A stretch of 64,000 nt of DNA from Enterocloster bolteae (GTDB lineage Bacteria; Bacillota; Clostridia; Lachnospirales; Lachnospiraceae): assembly GCF_002234575.2 (NCBI RefSeq), contig NZ_CP022464.2:5952001-6016000 (forward strand). The letters are read 5' to 3'. Positions 1 to 9,223 of the stretch are shown here, piece by piece (positions within the stretch are counted from its first letter, which is position 1; the number at the start of each line of letters is the position of its first letter). The notes below the pieces were generated by a model that did no database searches, was not told where the DNA came from, and was given only the letters and a program-made list of their open reading frames with translations. The position numbers and the translations under genes were made by a program.

Positions 1-545
1 ATGGAAATAATAGTATTTTCCATCAATCACAACCCAGCCGAGTCTCCATCTGCCGTCCTCCATTGCTTTCCAGATTACTTCTTCCACATAGCTGGGGACT
101 TTGACGTTATTTATGATTTCCGTCTCACCTGTATGATTTTTCGGCAGGCTTTCTTTCAGTCCTCCGACCGCGGCAGCCGGACCTCCTGTGCTTCCACCAG
201 ATCCACCCATACTGCCAGAACCATCTGTATTCGTCCAATGAGCATAAATGGTACTGTCCTTTGTGAGTACCGTATCCACAGTTACCTTTGTGCCTCCTGC
301 TTTCGCTGTAAACCAGCCGTCAAACTGATAATTTCCACTACGAATCGGGATTGGCAGACTGCCGTTATCATTATAAATGATGCGGTTGCCCTCGCCGTCT
401 CCTCCGGTGACAGTTCCGCCGGATATGGACATATCACAAAGTCAAGTTTGATATTCGAGTATGCCTCCCCAGTCACAAACACCTTATTGTCCTCCGCTCT
501 GGCTTCGATACCACCGTCAGCGCGATGGAACATAGTCTTCTGCAT
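1..545 (-). pseudogene. Frameshifted, partial repeat-type surface protein
   Basis: Read on the minus strand, residues from 545 to about 437 (FVTGEAYSNIKLDFV) are followed, after a one-base shift near 430-437, by a coherent frame to the window edge. That frame has an InlB/Listeria-Bacteroides-type repeat (DGWFTAKAGGTKVTVDTVLT, then IYAHW), a Gly/Ser-rich linker, and a choline-binding-like end (GWVVIDGKYYYFH). This is the layout of a secreted cell-wall protein. No signal peptide is visible at the 545 start, so the 5' end also looks lost. Adding one G near 437 would restore the frame, so a sequencing error cannot be excluded. The gene continues beyond position 1. Confidence 0.6.
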
Positions 546-706
546 CGTTTCTTATCCCTTTGCATGTTGTTTCTCCCCTTTGTGTATTTATGAGTCAGCC
601 AATCCTCCAGCTGACTATTCCTATCATACCTTATTAAATAAATACACAGAACAACTCCTGCAAAATCATACTATGGAACGCAAAAAAAGCTCATTCATTT
701 CCGTCT

Positions 707-1990
707 TCACATATCCGGTATCAAGACAGTCGCTTTCACATAATCCCCCTCCGCCTTTACTACAAAGGTCCCATCATACCGCCCGGCAATATCCTGAATA
801 GCCGCCAGCCCATAACCATGGTTTTCTTCATCCAGCTTTGAAGTCATCAATCTGCTGTCTTCCAGGTGCAGCTGCCCGGCATAAGAGTTTTTCACGGTTA
901 TCACAAGCTGCCGTTTTTCCCGGACAATCCGGACCAGGACCATTCCTTCAGACTCGCATTTTTCAGCCGCTTCTATGGCATTATCCAGCAGGTTTCCCAG
1001 CAATATAATAATCTCATCTTCTTTTAATATCATATCCCGGAGATCCCCGCACATGAGGTTTACGTTTACACCTCTGTTTAATGCTTCCTGCCTTTTCATA
1101 TTCAAAATTGCATCAACAACCGGATGATTGGTGTAAATGCGTTCCAGCGCTTTCCCAATCTCTCCAGTCAGGCCCTGGGTGTATTGAAGCGTCTGGGATA
1201 CCAGCCCCTGCTCCAGCATATCGCTGATTGTCAAAAGCTGGTTCTTATACTCATGAAGGCGTTTTCCCTGTTTTGTATACAGCTCCTGTTTATTTTGGTA
1301 AATTAGAAGTTCCATCTTTGTTTGACGGGCCGCGTCCTTCAAACTGTTTTTCTCCAGTTCCACTCTTGCCGCCAACAGCATATTAAAAACCAGAAAAATA
1401 TTGAGTCCTATCATGCCAGCCATAAGAACCGTCACCTCCACAGGCACAGTCTGCGTCCGCATCAGAAACTGTGATGCAAAGATTCCTGCCCCCGCAATGA
1501 TTACGAATGACGGAAACAATGCCCGTATTCCCTCTGAACGTATGGCTGCATTCCCGCCTTTTTTCCAAAACCATCGGATCAAAAAGCCGCTCCCAAGCTC
1601 CGTACTTTTTACCATCAGGCACATGAGGTAAAACATTGGCATATTTTCCGAAGTTCCAAAAATATAGTAATATCCGGACACACCAATAAAATCAATACAG
1701 ATAATCACCGAATAATTAATTACATATACGGAGAGCGCCTCCCCTAATGTAGTTTGATAAAAATATAAAAGATAGGCATAAACAAGCAAAAAGTCAAAAA
1801 ACAGCTTAAGTGCCACAATATCCTCAAACAGCGTCACACTGACTGACATAACCATGGTCAAAAAGAGCAGACCAAAAACACGTTTTGATCTGCTTCCCGA
1901 TTTCTTTTTTATCAAAAAGGCATCGGCCAGAATATCCAGGAAAAGCATTTCCATAAACACCCACAGATGCGTCAAAATATAGGCAATCAT
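707..1990 (-). CDS. AgrC-like membrane sensor histidine kinase
   Basis: This 427-residue protein has about six hydrophobic N-terminal segments (residues 1-210), a short coiled region, and a GHKL-type kinase half. The likely phosphoacceptor is His246 in RLHEYKNQ, the AgrC/HPK10-type motif. The ATP-binding N box (LLGNLLDNAIEAAEKC, about 330-345) and a G box (GYGLAAIQDI) follow. By family it senses an extracellular signal, often a peptide, and phosphorylates the adjacent LytTR regulator, whose coding region overlaps its start by 4 bp. No AgrD-like peptide or AgrB gene is seen beside it, so the signal is unknown. Confidence 0.85.
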   Translation of the reverse strand: MIAYILTHLWVFMEMLFLDILADAFLIKKKSGSRSKRVFGLLFLTMVMSVSVTLFEDIVALKLFFDFLLVYAYLLYFYQTTLGEALSVYVINYSVIICIDFIGVSGYYYIFGTSENMPMFYLMCLMVKSTELGSGFLIRWFWKKGGNAAIRSEGIRALFPSFVIIAGAGIFASQFLMRTQTVPVEVTVLMAGMIGLNIFLVFNMLLAARVELEKNSLKDAARQTKMELLIYQNKQELYTKQGKRLHEYKNQLLTISDMLEQGLVSQTLQYTQGLTGEIGKALERIYTNHPVVDAILNMKRQEALNRGVNVNLMCGDLRDMILKEDEIIILLGNLLDNAIEAAEKCESEGMVLVRIVREKRQLVITVKNSYAGQLHLEDSRLMTSKLDEENHGYGLAAIQDIAGRYDGTFVVKAEGDYVKATVLIPDM

Positions 1991-2706
1991 AGGCTGTCTC
2001 CTTTGTAAATGGCATACTCCCGTTTTACATACGGATACCTGTTTCTAGGGACGTGCAGAATAATATCCGGCTCCAGTTCCAGGCGGTAGCTTGCGATGTT
2101 TACAATATATTTCATGTTAACCATATAACTCTGATGAACCCGCAGAAACCCATGTCCGCCAAGCAGGCCCTCCACGTCCGTCAGCTTCCGGTTCATGGTT
2201 CCGATGACATGTTTGCCGTCCACTGCCAGAAACAAAAGCTTATGCCCCCTGCTCTCCACGAGACAGATTTCATCTGCTTTCAGATACAGCTTTCTATCAG
2301 TAAATTCCAGACAGATTTCATCCGTATCTATATGAAATTTCTTCAGCACCGCTTCCATACATTCCTCAAAGCTAATCTCCAGGGAATCCTTCACCAGATA
2401 GCGAAACGCTCCGACTTTGTAGCCCTCCAGCACATAGTCCATATAACCCGTCACAAAAACAATGCAAATTTTCCGATTCCTGTCTCTAAGATACTCTGCT
2501 GCATCCATTCCACTGACCGCATTCATGCTGATATCCAGAAATGCAATATCAAACAATCTATCTTCATTGTGCTTAAGAAGCTCTTCCCCTGAACAGAATG
2601 CAGCCATCTGAAACGGTATCTCTCTGTTTTCTAAATAAACGGTAATTTTATTAGCCAGCCTGTCTAAAAATGGTTTCTCATCATCGCATATTAAAATATT
2701 CAACAT
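1987..2706 (-). CDS. LytTR-type response regulator
   Basis: A receiver domain (ICDDE at the N-terminus, phosphoacceptor Asp58 in FDIAFLDIS, Lys in YLVKDSLE) is joined to a LytTR DNA-binding domain (VESRGHKLLFLAVDG, FLRVHQSYMVNMKYI). The ATG at 2706 is preferred to the upstream frame start at 2742, because a GGAG lies 8 bp before it and the protein then begins with the normal MLNILICDDE. It is co-transcribed with the AgrC-like kinase through a 4-bp overlap. By family it activates virulence, bacteriocin or competence-like genes; its targets are not visible here. Confidence 0.85.
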   Translation of the reverse strand: MLNILICDDEKPFLDRLANKITVYLENREIPFQMAAFCSGEELLKHNEDRLFDIAFLDISMNAVSGMDAAEYLRDRNRKICIVFVTGYMDYVLEGYKVGAFRYLVKDSLEISFEECMEAVLKKFHIDTDEICLEFTDRKLYLKADEICLVESRGHKLLFLAVDGKHVIGTMNRKLTDVEGLLGGHGFLRVHQSYMVNMKYIVNIASYRLELEPDIILHVPRNRYPYVKREYAIYKGDSL

Positions 2707-2741
2707 ACTTTTTCTCCATGTTTCGTATTTTATTGCAGCCA

Positions 2742-2769
2742 TTCAGACGGCAGGAAAATGCCGTCTGAA
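2742..2769. repeat. Perfect 11-bp hairpin matching the neisserial DNA uptake sequence
   Basis: TTCAGACGGCA and TGCCGTCTGAA form a perfect 11-bp stem around a 6-base loop, just upstream of the LytTR regulator. The right arm with its preceding A is the 12-mer ATGCCGTCTGAA, the Neisseria uptake sequence; the left arm matches 11 of 12. No T tract follows on either strand, so terminator function is doubtful. Confidence 0.5.
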
Positions 2770-2845
2770 CTGTTACAACTTATCTTCCGCAACTATCTTA
2801 TCACAGGTTTCTTTTCCTGTCATACCATTGTCATACCTTCATCCT

Positions 2846-3030
2846 TCACCATTTTTTTACCGTAAACGGCATACATAAAATACCAATCAAAACCGTAATC
2901 AGTAAATACGGGGACCAGATTAATTTACCAAAAACCAGGTATGTTCCAGCTCCGCCTCCATGCCGGCGGCTTCCATCCTCTGGTAGTCTCGCACCAGCTG
3001 CTGCTGCGTTTCATCCGTCAGTTATACTCC
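2846..3030 (-). pseudogene. Two abutting gene-end remnants beside a broken IS110
   Basis: On the minus strand, 2846-2940 encodes about 30 residues of a hydrophobic C-terminus (WSPYLLITVLIGILCMPFTV, then KKW and stop), resembling the last segment of a polytopic membrane protein. In another frame, 2941-3030 encodes a soluble C-terminal-like stretch (LTDETQQQLVRDYQRMEAAG). Neither has a start. They look like fragments joined by rearrangement next to the IS110 remnant. Family names cannot be given with confidence. Confidence 0.35.
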
Positions 3031-3041
3031 AAAGGAACGCG

Positions 3042-3757
3042 CATATTCCTGGTTGCCTCTTATCACTATGTATCCATCAAAATTGTTGCCAAAAGCATTT
3101 CCGTTATGAATCCCCACCTGATCAAAAACTTCGGCAACAACTCCTTGCAAAAGGTCAAATCAGACCCGGCAGACGCCCGCAAGATTGCACGCTATACTCT
3201 TGACAACTGGACAGAATTACGCCAATATTCAGGTATGGACAATACACGTACTCAGTTAAAAACTTTAAACTCTCAATTCAGCCTCTTTATGAAGCAAACG
3301 GTTGCCGCAAAAGCAAACCTGATAGCATTACTGGATAATACTTATCCCGGTGTCAATAAACTCTTTAACAGTCCGCCACGTGAGGACGGAAGCGAAAAAT
3401 GGGTTGACTATGCCTATTCATTCTGGCATGTGGAACGTCTCCAGATTTACCCACAGGGAAGCACTTACCGCCTTTGCATGCGTTGACCCCGGCGTGGATG
3501 AGCCCGGCCAGCACAAGTCCAAGAGCAACAGGGCTTCAAAAGTTGGCTCTGCCAGGCTGCGCAAGACCTTATTTCAGATCATGACAACGCTGCTCCAGAA
3601 TGCCCCTGAGGACAATCCGGTATATCGTTTTCTTGATAAAAAGCGGGTACAAGGAAAGCCTTACTATGCTTACATGACCGCCGCAGCGAATAAGTTCCTC
3701 CGCATTTATTATGGCAAGGTCAAAGAGTGCCTGCGAAACTTGGAGCAGGCAGAGTAA
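3042..3757 (+). pseudogene. Broken IS110-family transposase
   Basis: The first frame to 3486 carries the end of the DEDD-type N-terminal region (NPHLIKNFGNNSLQKVKSDP, then ADARKIARYTLDNW), typical of IS110 transposases. A second frame (to 3757) carries the Transposase_20 end (DPGVDEPGQHKSKSNRASK, RLRKTLFQIM, KPYYAYMTAAANKFLRIYYG). The two are joined by a frameshift near 3470 with an internal deletion that removes most of the middle, and the N-terminus is missing. The element is dead. IS110 elements lack long terminal inverted repeats, and no clear ends are seen. Confidence 0.8.
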
Positions 3758-3872
3758 CATCCGTTTCTATACACAACCCCACCCACCCCATTTTTTCAAA
3801 GCCGGCGGTTCTGGCGGCTTAAAAGTTATGCCCTAAAATATCAAATTTTATGCGGACACTCCCACTTTTTAA

Positions 3873-4400
3873 TCACTTTAGACAATTCATGATTACACTA
3901 ATCATCATTTCTTTTTCCTCTGGCCTTGATTCCGCAATCATAATTGTCAAAGCTACCAAAGTATGATCAGAAATTATCTTTTCACCATCCAGAAACAGCG
4001 CCTGATTTCTATCCATAAAATATAAGAAAATAGCAGCAGCAATCCTTTTATTCCCATCCGAAAAAGAATGATTTTTTGTAATAAAGTATAACAAATTTGC
4101 TGCTTTTTCTTCCAAAGACGGATAAACTTCCTGGCCTGCAAAGGTCTGGTAAATCGCCCCAATACTTCCCTTAAAAGAATCATCCTTCTCATTACCGAAA
4201 ACATCACTGGATTCTCCATAGCCCATACTGTCAATTACTTTCCGACACTCTTGGTAAGAGAGTATATAAATAGTATTCCCACCTTCTGGCCTCTTCATAT
4301 TTTGATGGTCATATGCATCCAACAAGTCCAGAGCTAAGCTATATTTTTCAATCACTGATAAAATCTGTTTTGCATCCAACTGTTCTTCTGTCCGTTTCAT
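3873..4400 (-). CDS. Fic/Doc-family protein (AMPylation-type fold)
   Basis: The Fic motif HSFSDGNKR lies at residues 111-119 with the catalytic His at 111. Fic enzymes transfer AMP or related groups to target proteins. The ATG at 4400 follows an AAGGTGG at a good distance. Immediately upstream is a truncated RhuM N-terminus; RhuM and Fic domains commonly occur together, so this is probably the surviving half of a RhuM-Fic unit with an internal deletion. No (S/T)xxxE(G/N) inhibitory helix was recognised with confidence. Activity is plausible, but its natural partner is lost. Confidence 0.75.
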   Translation of the reverse strand: MKRTEEQLDAKQILSVIEKYSLALDLLDAYDHQNMKRPEGGNTIYILSYQECRKVIDSMGYGESSDVFGNEKDDSFKGSIGAIYQTFAGQEVYPSLEEKAANLLYFITKNHSFSDGNKRIAAAIFLYFMDRNQALFLDGEKIISDHTLVALTIMIAESRPEEKEMMISVIMNCLK

Positions 4401-4417
4401 AATCCGCACCACCTTTT

Positions 4418-4614
4418 TTAATTGATAGTTGCGGTCTGATCCTGCAACTCCTCTTTCAGCGCATTGTTAACATGTTTTCCAATCGTTTTTACATCACGCT
4501 CAAATAATTCAGCCATCTGATTACGGTTTAACCAAACGGTATCCTGTTCCGGCGTTATGGGTACTTCTAATGCAACATTGCCATCTGTAAATAAAACAAT
4601 TTCCTTCTTAATGC
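4418..4614 (-). pseudogene. RhuM family N-terminal fragment
   Basis: The minus strand encodes EIVLFTDGNVALEVP and then TVWLNRNQMAELFERDVKTI, the conserved RhuM opening with its helix-turn-helix-like segment. It stops after 60-odd codons, just before the Fic gene. No start codon precedes it in frame: a TAA lies close upstream. Both ends are therefore missing and it is not expected to be functional. Confidence 0.7.
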
Positions 4615-5409
4615 ATTAAACAACCCTGTCTTAATTATTTTGCATGTCTAAAACATTTTTGAATCAATATCGTTGGTACATTTGGCATCTCCCTTTTTCA
4701 GCATAACAAATTATCAACTGTTTTTCATAAGCATCTATTTTCTTCACATTATCTTTTATGATATTTTCATCATATTCCCTATTACACACAACGCTTCTTT
4801 CAATTATCTTGATTTGTAAATTTCTTATTTACAACTTGCCAAATCGAATCAATATTAAATATGTCTTCTGTTTCCATACAATCCTTTATCATATTCTGTA
4901 TCGCTGTAGAATTATTCGAATTATTGTAAGCTCTCCACATCCATCTTTGTCTATCCTCTTTTTCATTTTCTTGATTAAAACTATTCGCAGCCTCCAAATA
5001 AATCATAGTTTCTATCACTTTTGGAAGCTTTAATCTATTAGCTTTACGTTATACTTATTCTATCACATTTTATAGTCTTTTTTATCAGAAAACGTCATTA
5101 ATCATTTTATAAATTATAACTAAAAAACTATGCCTGTTCCCTATGTTTGGAAAACGTTTTCATTTACTATTTTTTATAATTGTCATTTCTACTGATTAGC
5201 CTATTTCATATTTTCGACAATTGGCAACAATCTTCCACATGCGGTGGGACGAAGATTTTATACTACATGGCAAAAGTATTTCCATTACATAATGATGGGG
5301 TAAATTTCTTCGTCAATTTTACCCCTTTTGAACGAAAACCACCCCTTTATGAATAAATTTACCCCTTTCAATAACCCTCCCACAAAAATTACACTTTTTT
5401 TAAGTAAAG
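4615..5409. other. AT-rich stretch without a confident gene
   Basis: This region is strongly AT-rich. It holds one minus-strand open frame (4800-5018, 72 codons, beginning MIETMIYLEAANSF) with a poor ribosome site and no recognisable family. It could be a decayed fragment or a small gene. The 5230-5400 part contains short repeats of the word ACCCCTTT / TTTACCCC. No RNA gene or clear promoter was recognised. Confidence 0.4.
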
Positions 5410-6417
5410 TTATTTTGATTTTTCTTTATCATATTCCAATGCTCTATACTCTCTTTGCAATTCCTGTGACAGTTCTTCTTCGCTTGGAAGGTATAGCTTA
5501 TACTTTGACGCAAAAATCTGTGTTTCATTTTCTGGCAATGTATACTTTACTACAGATTCACTTTTATCCGCACAAAGTACAATTCCTATCGGTGGATTAT
5601 CCCCCTCATTCATCAATTCACGTTCGTAATAATGGACATACATCTGCATTTGCCCCAAATCCTGATGTGTCAAATCTCCAATTTTTAAATCAATTAATAC
5701 AAAGCATTTCAGAATGTAATTATAAAAGACAAGATCTATTCGAAAATGGCGTCCATCAAATGTAATCCGCTTTTGTCTTGCAACAAAAGAAAACCCTCGC
5801 CCCAACTCTAAGAGGAATTTCTGTAAATGTGTTATCAATGCTTCTTCAAGGTCGCTCTCATAAAAATCATCATTCGGACTTAATCCCAGAAACTCTAATA
5901 CATATGGATCGCGGATAATATCCTCTGGTACTTTTGCAGGCTCCAATTTCTGGATTTCTTCTGAAACCGTTTCTTTATTTTGGCTGGATAACAGCCTTTC
6001 ATAAAAAAAAGAATTAATTTGCCTTTCCAACTGCCGTGTGCTCCAATTCGATTTTATTGCTTCTTCTGTATAGAATTCACGGGCATTTTCATTTTCCACG
6101 CGCATGAGTAGGCGATAATGTGTCCAACTCAATTCGTCACGCAGTGCGTGACTATTTGGAAATGTCAGATAAAACTGTCTCATGTATTTAAGATTAGTCG
6201 GTGTAAAACCTTTACCAAAATCTACAGTCATCTGTTTGGATAATTCCGCTATTAATCTACTTCCATATTCTGCTTTTTCATAGCCATCCTGCTGTTCCAC
6301 GATACTTTTCCCTATATTCCAGTATGCTTCCACCATTGCAAAGTTTGCTGTTTGATATACTTTGTTTCTGGCTTCAGAAAGAATTCTTTTAATTTGTTCA
6401 TAAAATTGATGTTCCAT
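5410..6417 (-). CDS. YhcG-type PDDEXK nuclease-domain protein (DUF1016)
   Basis: This 335-residue protein has the N-terminal DUF1016 helical region (AYWNIGKSIVEQQ, LKYMRQFYLTFP, LSWTHYRLLMRVEN) and the C-terminal PD-(D/E)XK nuclease-like core (FVARQKRITFDGRHFRIDLV, then YNYILKCFVLIDLKIG). The usual E-x-K is D-x-K here (DLK). Length matches the family. Such proteins are frequent in defence islands and beside restriction systems, but their biochemical role is not settled. It is followed by an unknown gene of similar AT content, and the pair may form one transcription unit. Confidence 0.8.
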   Translation of the reverse strand: MEHQFYEQIKRILSEARNKVYQTANFAMVEAYWNIGKSIVEQQDGYEKAEYGSRLIAELSKQMTVDFGKGFTPTNLKYMRQFYLTFPNSHALRDELSWTHYRLLMRVENENAREFYTEEAIKSNWSTRQLERQINSFFYERLLSSQNKETVSEEIQKLEPAKVPEDIIRDPYVLEFLGLSPNDDFYESDLEEALITHLQKFLLELGRGFSFVARQKRITFDGRHFRIDLVFYNYILKCFVLIDLKIGDLTHQDLGQMQMYVHYYERELMNEGDNPPIGIVLCADKSESVVKYTLPENETQIFASKYKLYLPSEEELSQELQREYRALEYDKEKSK

Positions 6418-6444
6418 TTGATTCCTCCTAAAATTGCCTACATC

Positions 6445-7062
6445 TCATTTACCACAATTTCGAATACAGAAATATTTTTCCTGTACAAATACATTTGCCA
6501 GACTTGATGGAATATTATTTAAAATATTTTCTTTAGTTACTTGGATTAATTTATCCTTTCCAAATGCATTACTAATATCTTTTAATGATTTATCATTTTT
6601 ACAGATTCTAAGTAGCTGTTGAAAAAATGAAGGAATTGAAACGATAACCCTATCCCGCATCATATTATCTAAATAGAATTGCATCATATTATCATAAGAC
6701 AGTATGCCATCTTTATATTCCAACATGAGCAACTCACTTTCACCTGAATATTCCCACTTACTATACGTCTCTAAATCATTTATAAAACACACAAACATTT
6801 TATCGCTAAAAGACCAGTCAACACCCTCAATTTTGGTTACCACTTGTCCGTCTGGATAACTTTCATACCAGTATGCTCCATATCCAGGCAAATAAAAATT
6901 TGTATTATTTCTACTAAGATGATGAAAATAATTCAAGCTATTTAAAATACTTTTCCCAACTTCTAAATCGGGACGTGTAATCAATATTCCAATAGTATCT
7001 TCCTTAATTTCATTGCTGTTAATATCTCTTAACATATTCTGGTAGGTAATTGCCTCCAACAT
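6445..7062 (-). CDS. Unknown AT-rich protein
   Basis: I do not recognise this 205-residue protein. It is soluble, mostly hydrophilic, with no signal peptide or membrane segment. A central aromatic stretch (YLPGYGAYWYESYPDGQ) and a C-terminal helical part (SIPSFFQQLLRICKND) stand out. It lies 27 bp upstream of the YhcG-type gene and shares its low GC, so the two were probably acquired together and could be expressed together. Confidence 0.5.
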   Translation of the reverse strand: MLEAITYQNMLRDINSNEIKEDTIGILITRPDLEVGKSILNSLNYFHHLSRNNTNFYLPGYGAYWYESYPDGQVVTKIEGVDWSFSDKMFVCFINDLETYSKWEYSGESELLMLEYKDGILSYDNMMQFYLDNMMRDRVIVSIPSFFQQLLRICKNDKSLKDISNAFGKDKLIQVTKENILNNIPSSLANVFVQEKYFCIRNCGK

Positions 7063-7279
7063 TCTATCACCTCAAATTCCAACCTATAAAATTATCATAA
7101 TATTTAACTATTTTACAGTAGTATGGTTTTGCTACATAGTTCAATTCACATAGCAAACCCCTCATTTTCAAACTCTCCGACGTTATCCCCGTCCCCCTAT
7201 CTGCGGAAACTTATCATTCTCACCATCCGCAAAAACACAACTCCATTATCTCCAAATAATCCCGCAAACTCGCCTAGAA

Positions 7280-7324
7280 TCAAGGTTTCCGCACGAGCAA
7301 CGCCACTGTTTCAACATGCACCGT
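7280..7324 (-). pseudogene. Displaced original 3' end of rlmD (left att junction)
   Basis: The minus strand reads TVHVETVALLVRKP and a TGA stop, with a stop codon two codons before it. This is the C-terminus expected of an RlmD/RumA methyltransferase and matches the end of the intact rlmD at 49,683 (TVHVETVVELSRKTNG). It has the right strand and order to be the host 3' end cut off by prophage insertion. Positions 7305-7324 match 49714-49733 at 17 of 20 bases, with TGCACCGT identical at both. Confidence 0.85.
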
Positions 7325-7463
7325 TTGTTAACACATAAAAACATACTAACATATTTTTGCACATAGTACCATAAAACAACCTTTATTTAAAGGGAATAAA
7401 GAGAAATACTTTCACATATTGGCACACACAAACCTATACTATCATTTACCAAAACTTGTACAG

Positions 7464-7491
7464 GGTAGGCAAATTGTAGTCACTGCCTACC
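7464..7491. promoter_or_regulatory. Left integrase arm-type sites (GGTAGGC inverted pair)
   Basis: GGTAGGC at 7464-7470 and its complement GCCTACC at 7485-7491 form an inverted pair about 140 bp inside the left junction. The same heptamer occurs at 49616-49651 inside the right junction, and an 18-bp stretch from each end (7465-7482 and 49635-49652) matches at 16 positions. This is the arrangement expected of arm sites bound by the integrase N-terminal domain. The rest of 7325-7674 shows no gene. Confidence 0.65.
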
Positions 7492-7674
7492 AAATAGGCG
7501 GGCCCGATTCATCCAGTACCACTCAATGATAATAAAAACATTGACCAAAACTGTTACTAAAATTATGAACCCTTGTAATATCTAGCCAACCAATCAAGAA
7601 TGTGGTAAACTAACTAACAGGCGTCAAGAAATAAATGCATATACTATTTTGACAGAGTTATTAGGAGGTTAAAG

Positions 7675-9150
7675 TTGAACAGCAATAAAAACATTGATAT
7701 TAAAAAGACCACATTTTTGGAATGGTTTTTAATAGGGAGCCTGATGACGCTTTTTCTCATCAAAATCTATCCTGTCTATTTTGCTGTAGATGATGATATT
7801 TTAACCTATACAATTGTTCGTCATGGTGATTTGTTTCGCTGGGCGGTCCATCTTACAAAGTCGGGAAGAATTACACAGTTCATGAGTACCCTGATGTTAG
7901 GTATTCCTATGATGGCAGACCAGCTGTGGATTTATAAATTGTTTTCTTATGGTACCATACTGTTTGATGTATATGTATTGTATCGACTTGTTAGTGATTT
8001 CATCGATAAAGACATTGCAAAGACTGTCATAACACTTTTTTGGGGATTAGCTGTTATATCTAATTGGCACAGCCTCTTTCTTGCATATGTTTTTTCGCAC
8101 CAGATTATTATTGGATTAATTCTATGCTCTATTTATTTTTATTTGCAATATCTACAAAAACCTCAATGTAAGAAAAAGTTATTATGGAGCAGCATATTCT
8201 ATATGTTCAGTATAATAATTTATGAAAGTGCTGTTGCATACATTTTACTGTTTGTGATAATAAGCCTTTTTTATGAAAAAAATATGAAGAGAGCATTACT
8301 CTCTATGTCCTATCACATCAGTGTGGTTCTAGTATTTTTATTTGTCTATTTTGCTTGGAGGAAAATATATCCTATCACTTATGATGGTGCTTCTTTTTTC
8401 TTTGGCGACCCTGTAGGAAGCATTTGGTGTCTTTTTATGTATTCTATCGCAGCATTTCCCTTGATACCGATGCTCTATACCATATACAATGGTGAACTCA
8501 TCACTTTCTTCCTACAAGCTTCCTATGATATATATTTAATCGCAGGATTAACCACTTTTCTTTTTGGGTATTTTATCAAAAGAATTATTTGGAAAGGTAA
8601 ATATTTAAAGATTATAATCATTAGTATTATGGGTATGTTCTTACCCAATTTACCATTGTGTGTTACCAGCAAATATATCAATTGGTGTAATGAAAAGACC
8701 TTCGGATATTTAACAAGCTTTTACTCCTGGTTTTTCATGGTATTGGCAGGTGTATTATGTGCAGTTTGGATATGTTCTCTTTTTCATTATAAAAGAACAA
8801 TCCGAATGTTCTTATGCAGTTGCGTATTTGCCATTTCGTTGGCTACCGGAGCGTTTAACTCGGGAATTGGAAATATGCTAAAGGTACAGACAGAACGATA
8901 CATTGCCTTCAACAATCTGATGAGCTCTGGTGCGATACAAAATTTCGATGATGGGACTAACATTTATATGCCTGAATACCATTGTATTAATAATTCTGAA
9001 GAATATATGCAGTACTATGCAAAACTTTATACAGACAAAGACTTGTTTTTCACAAATGATTACGAACAACTGGATTTCGGGCATCCGGTTGTGGAATTCC
9101 GATATAATCCAGGCGAAGGTTGTGTGGAATATAACTATTTGACTCGTTAA
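7675..9150 (+). CDS. Polytopic membrane protein, GT-C/Gtr-like, likely lysogenic conversion
   Basis: This 491-residue protein has about 10-12 hydrophobic segments. The first external loop carries an acidic motif (YFAVDDDILTY), as in GT-C-fold glycosyltransferases and phage Gtr/DUF6056-type proteins that decorate cell-surface polymers. The C-terminal 90 residues are soluble. A TTG start at 7675 follows AGGAGG at 7 bp. The gene is AT-rich, is read opposite to the lytic operon, and lies between the left att and the lysis genes, the usual place for conversion genes. Altered surface glycans that block superinfection would be the predicted effect; the substrate is unknown. Confidence 0.65.
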   Translation: MNSNKNIDIKKTTFLEWFLIGSLMTLFLIKIYPVYFAVDDDILTYTIVRHGDLFRWAVHLTKSGRITQFMSTLMLGIPMMADQLWIYKLFSYGTILFDVYVLYRLVSDFIDKDIAKTVITLFWGLAVISNWHSLFLAYVFSHQIIIGLILCSIYFYLQYLQKPQCKKKLLWSSIFYMFSIIIYESAVAYILLFVIISLFYEKNMKRALLSMSYHISVVLVFLFVYFAWRKIYPITYDGASFFFGDPVGSIWCLFMYSIAAFPLIPMLYTIYNGELITFFLQASYDIYLIAGLTTFLFGYFIKRIIWKGKYLKIIIISIMGMFLPNLPLCVTSKYINWCNEKTFGYLTSFYSWFFMVLAGVLCAVWICSLFHYKRTIRMFLCSCVFAISLATGAFNSGIGNMLKVQTERYIAFNNLMSSGAIQNFDDGTNIYMPEYHCINNSEEYMQYYAKLYTDKDLFFTNDYEQLDFGHPVVEFRYNPGEGCVEYNYLTR

Positions 9151-9223
9151 ACTCACGATGTTATTAAATCCATGCTACATCATAATAATCCACTGCGGCA
9201 GAAAAATTCTGTCGCTTGTATTT

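Noticed and set aside
1..801. Long plus-strand open frame at the left edge
   Set aside because: It is the antisense of the frameshifted wall-protein gene and the end of the AgrC-like kinase; its residues show no domain and no ribosome site.
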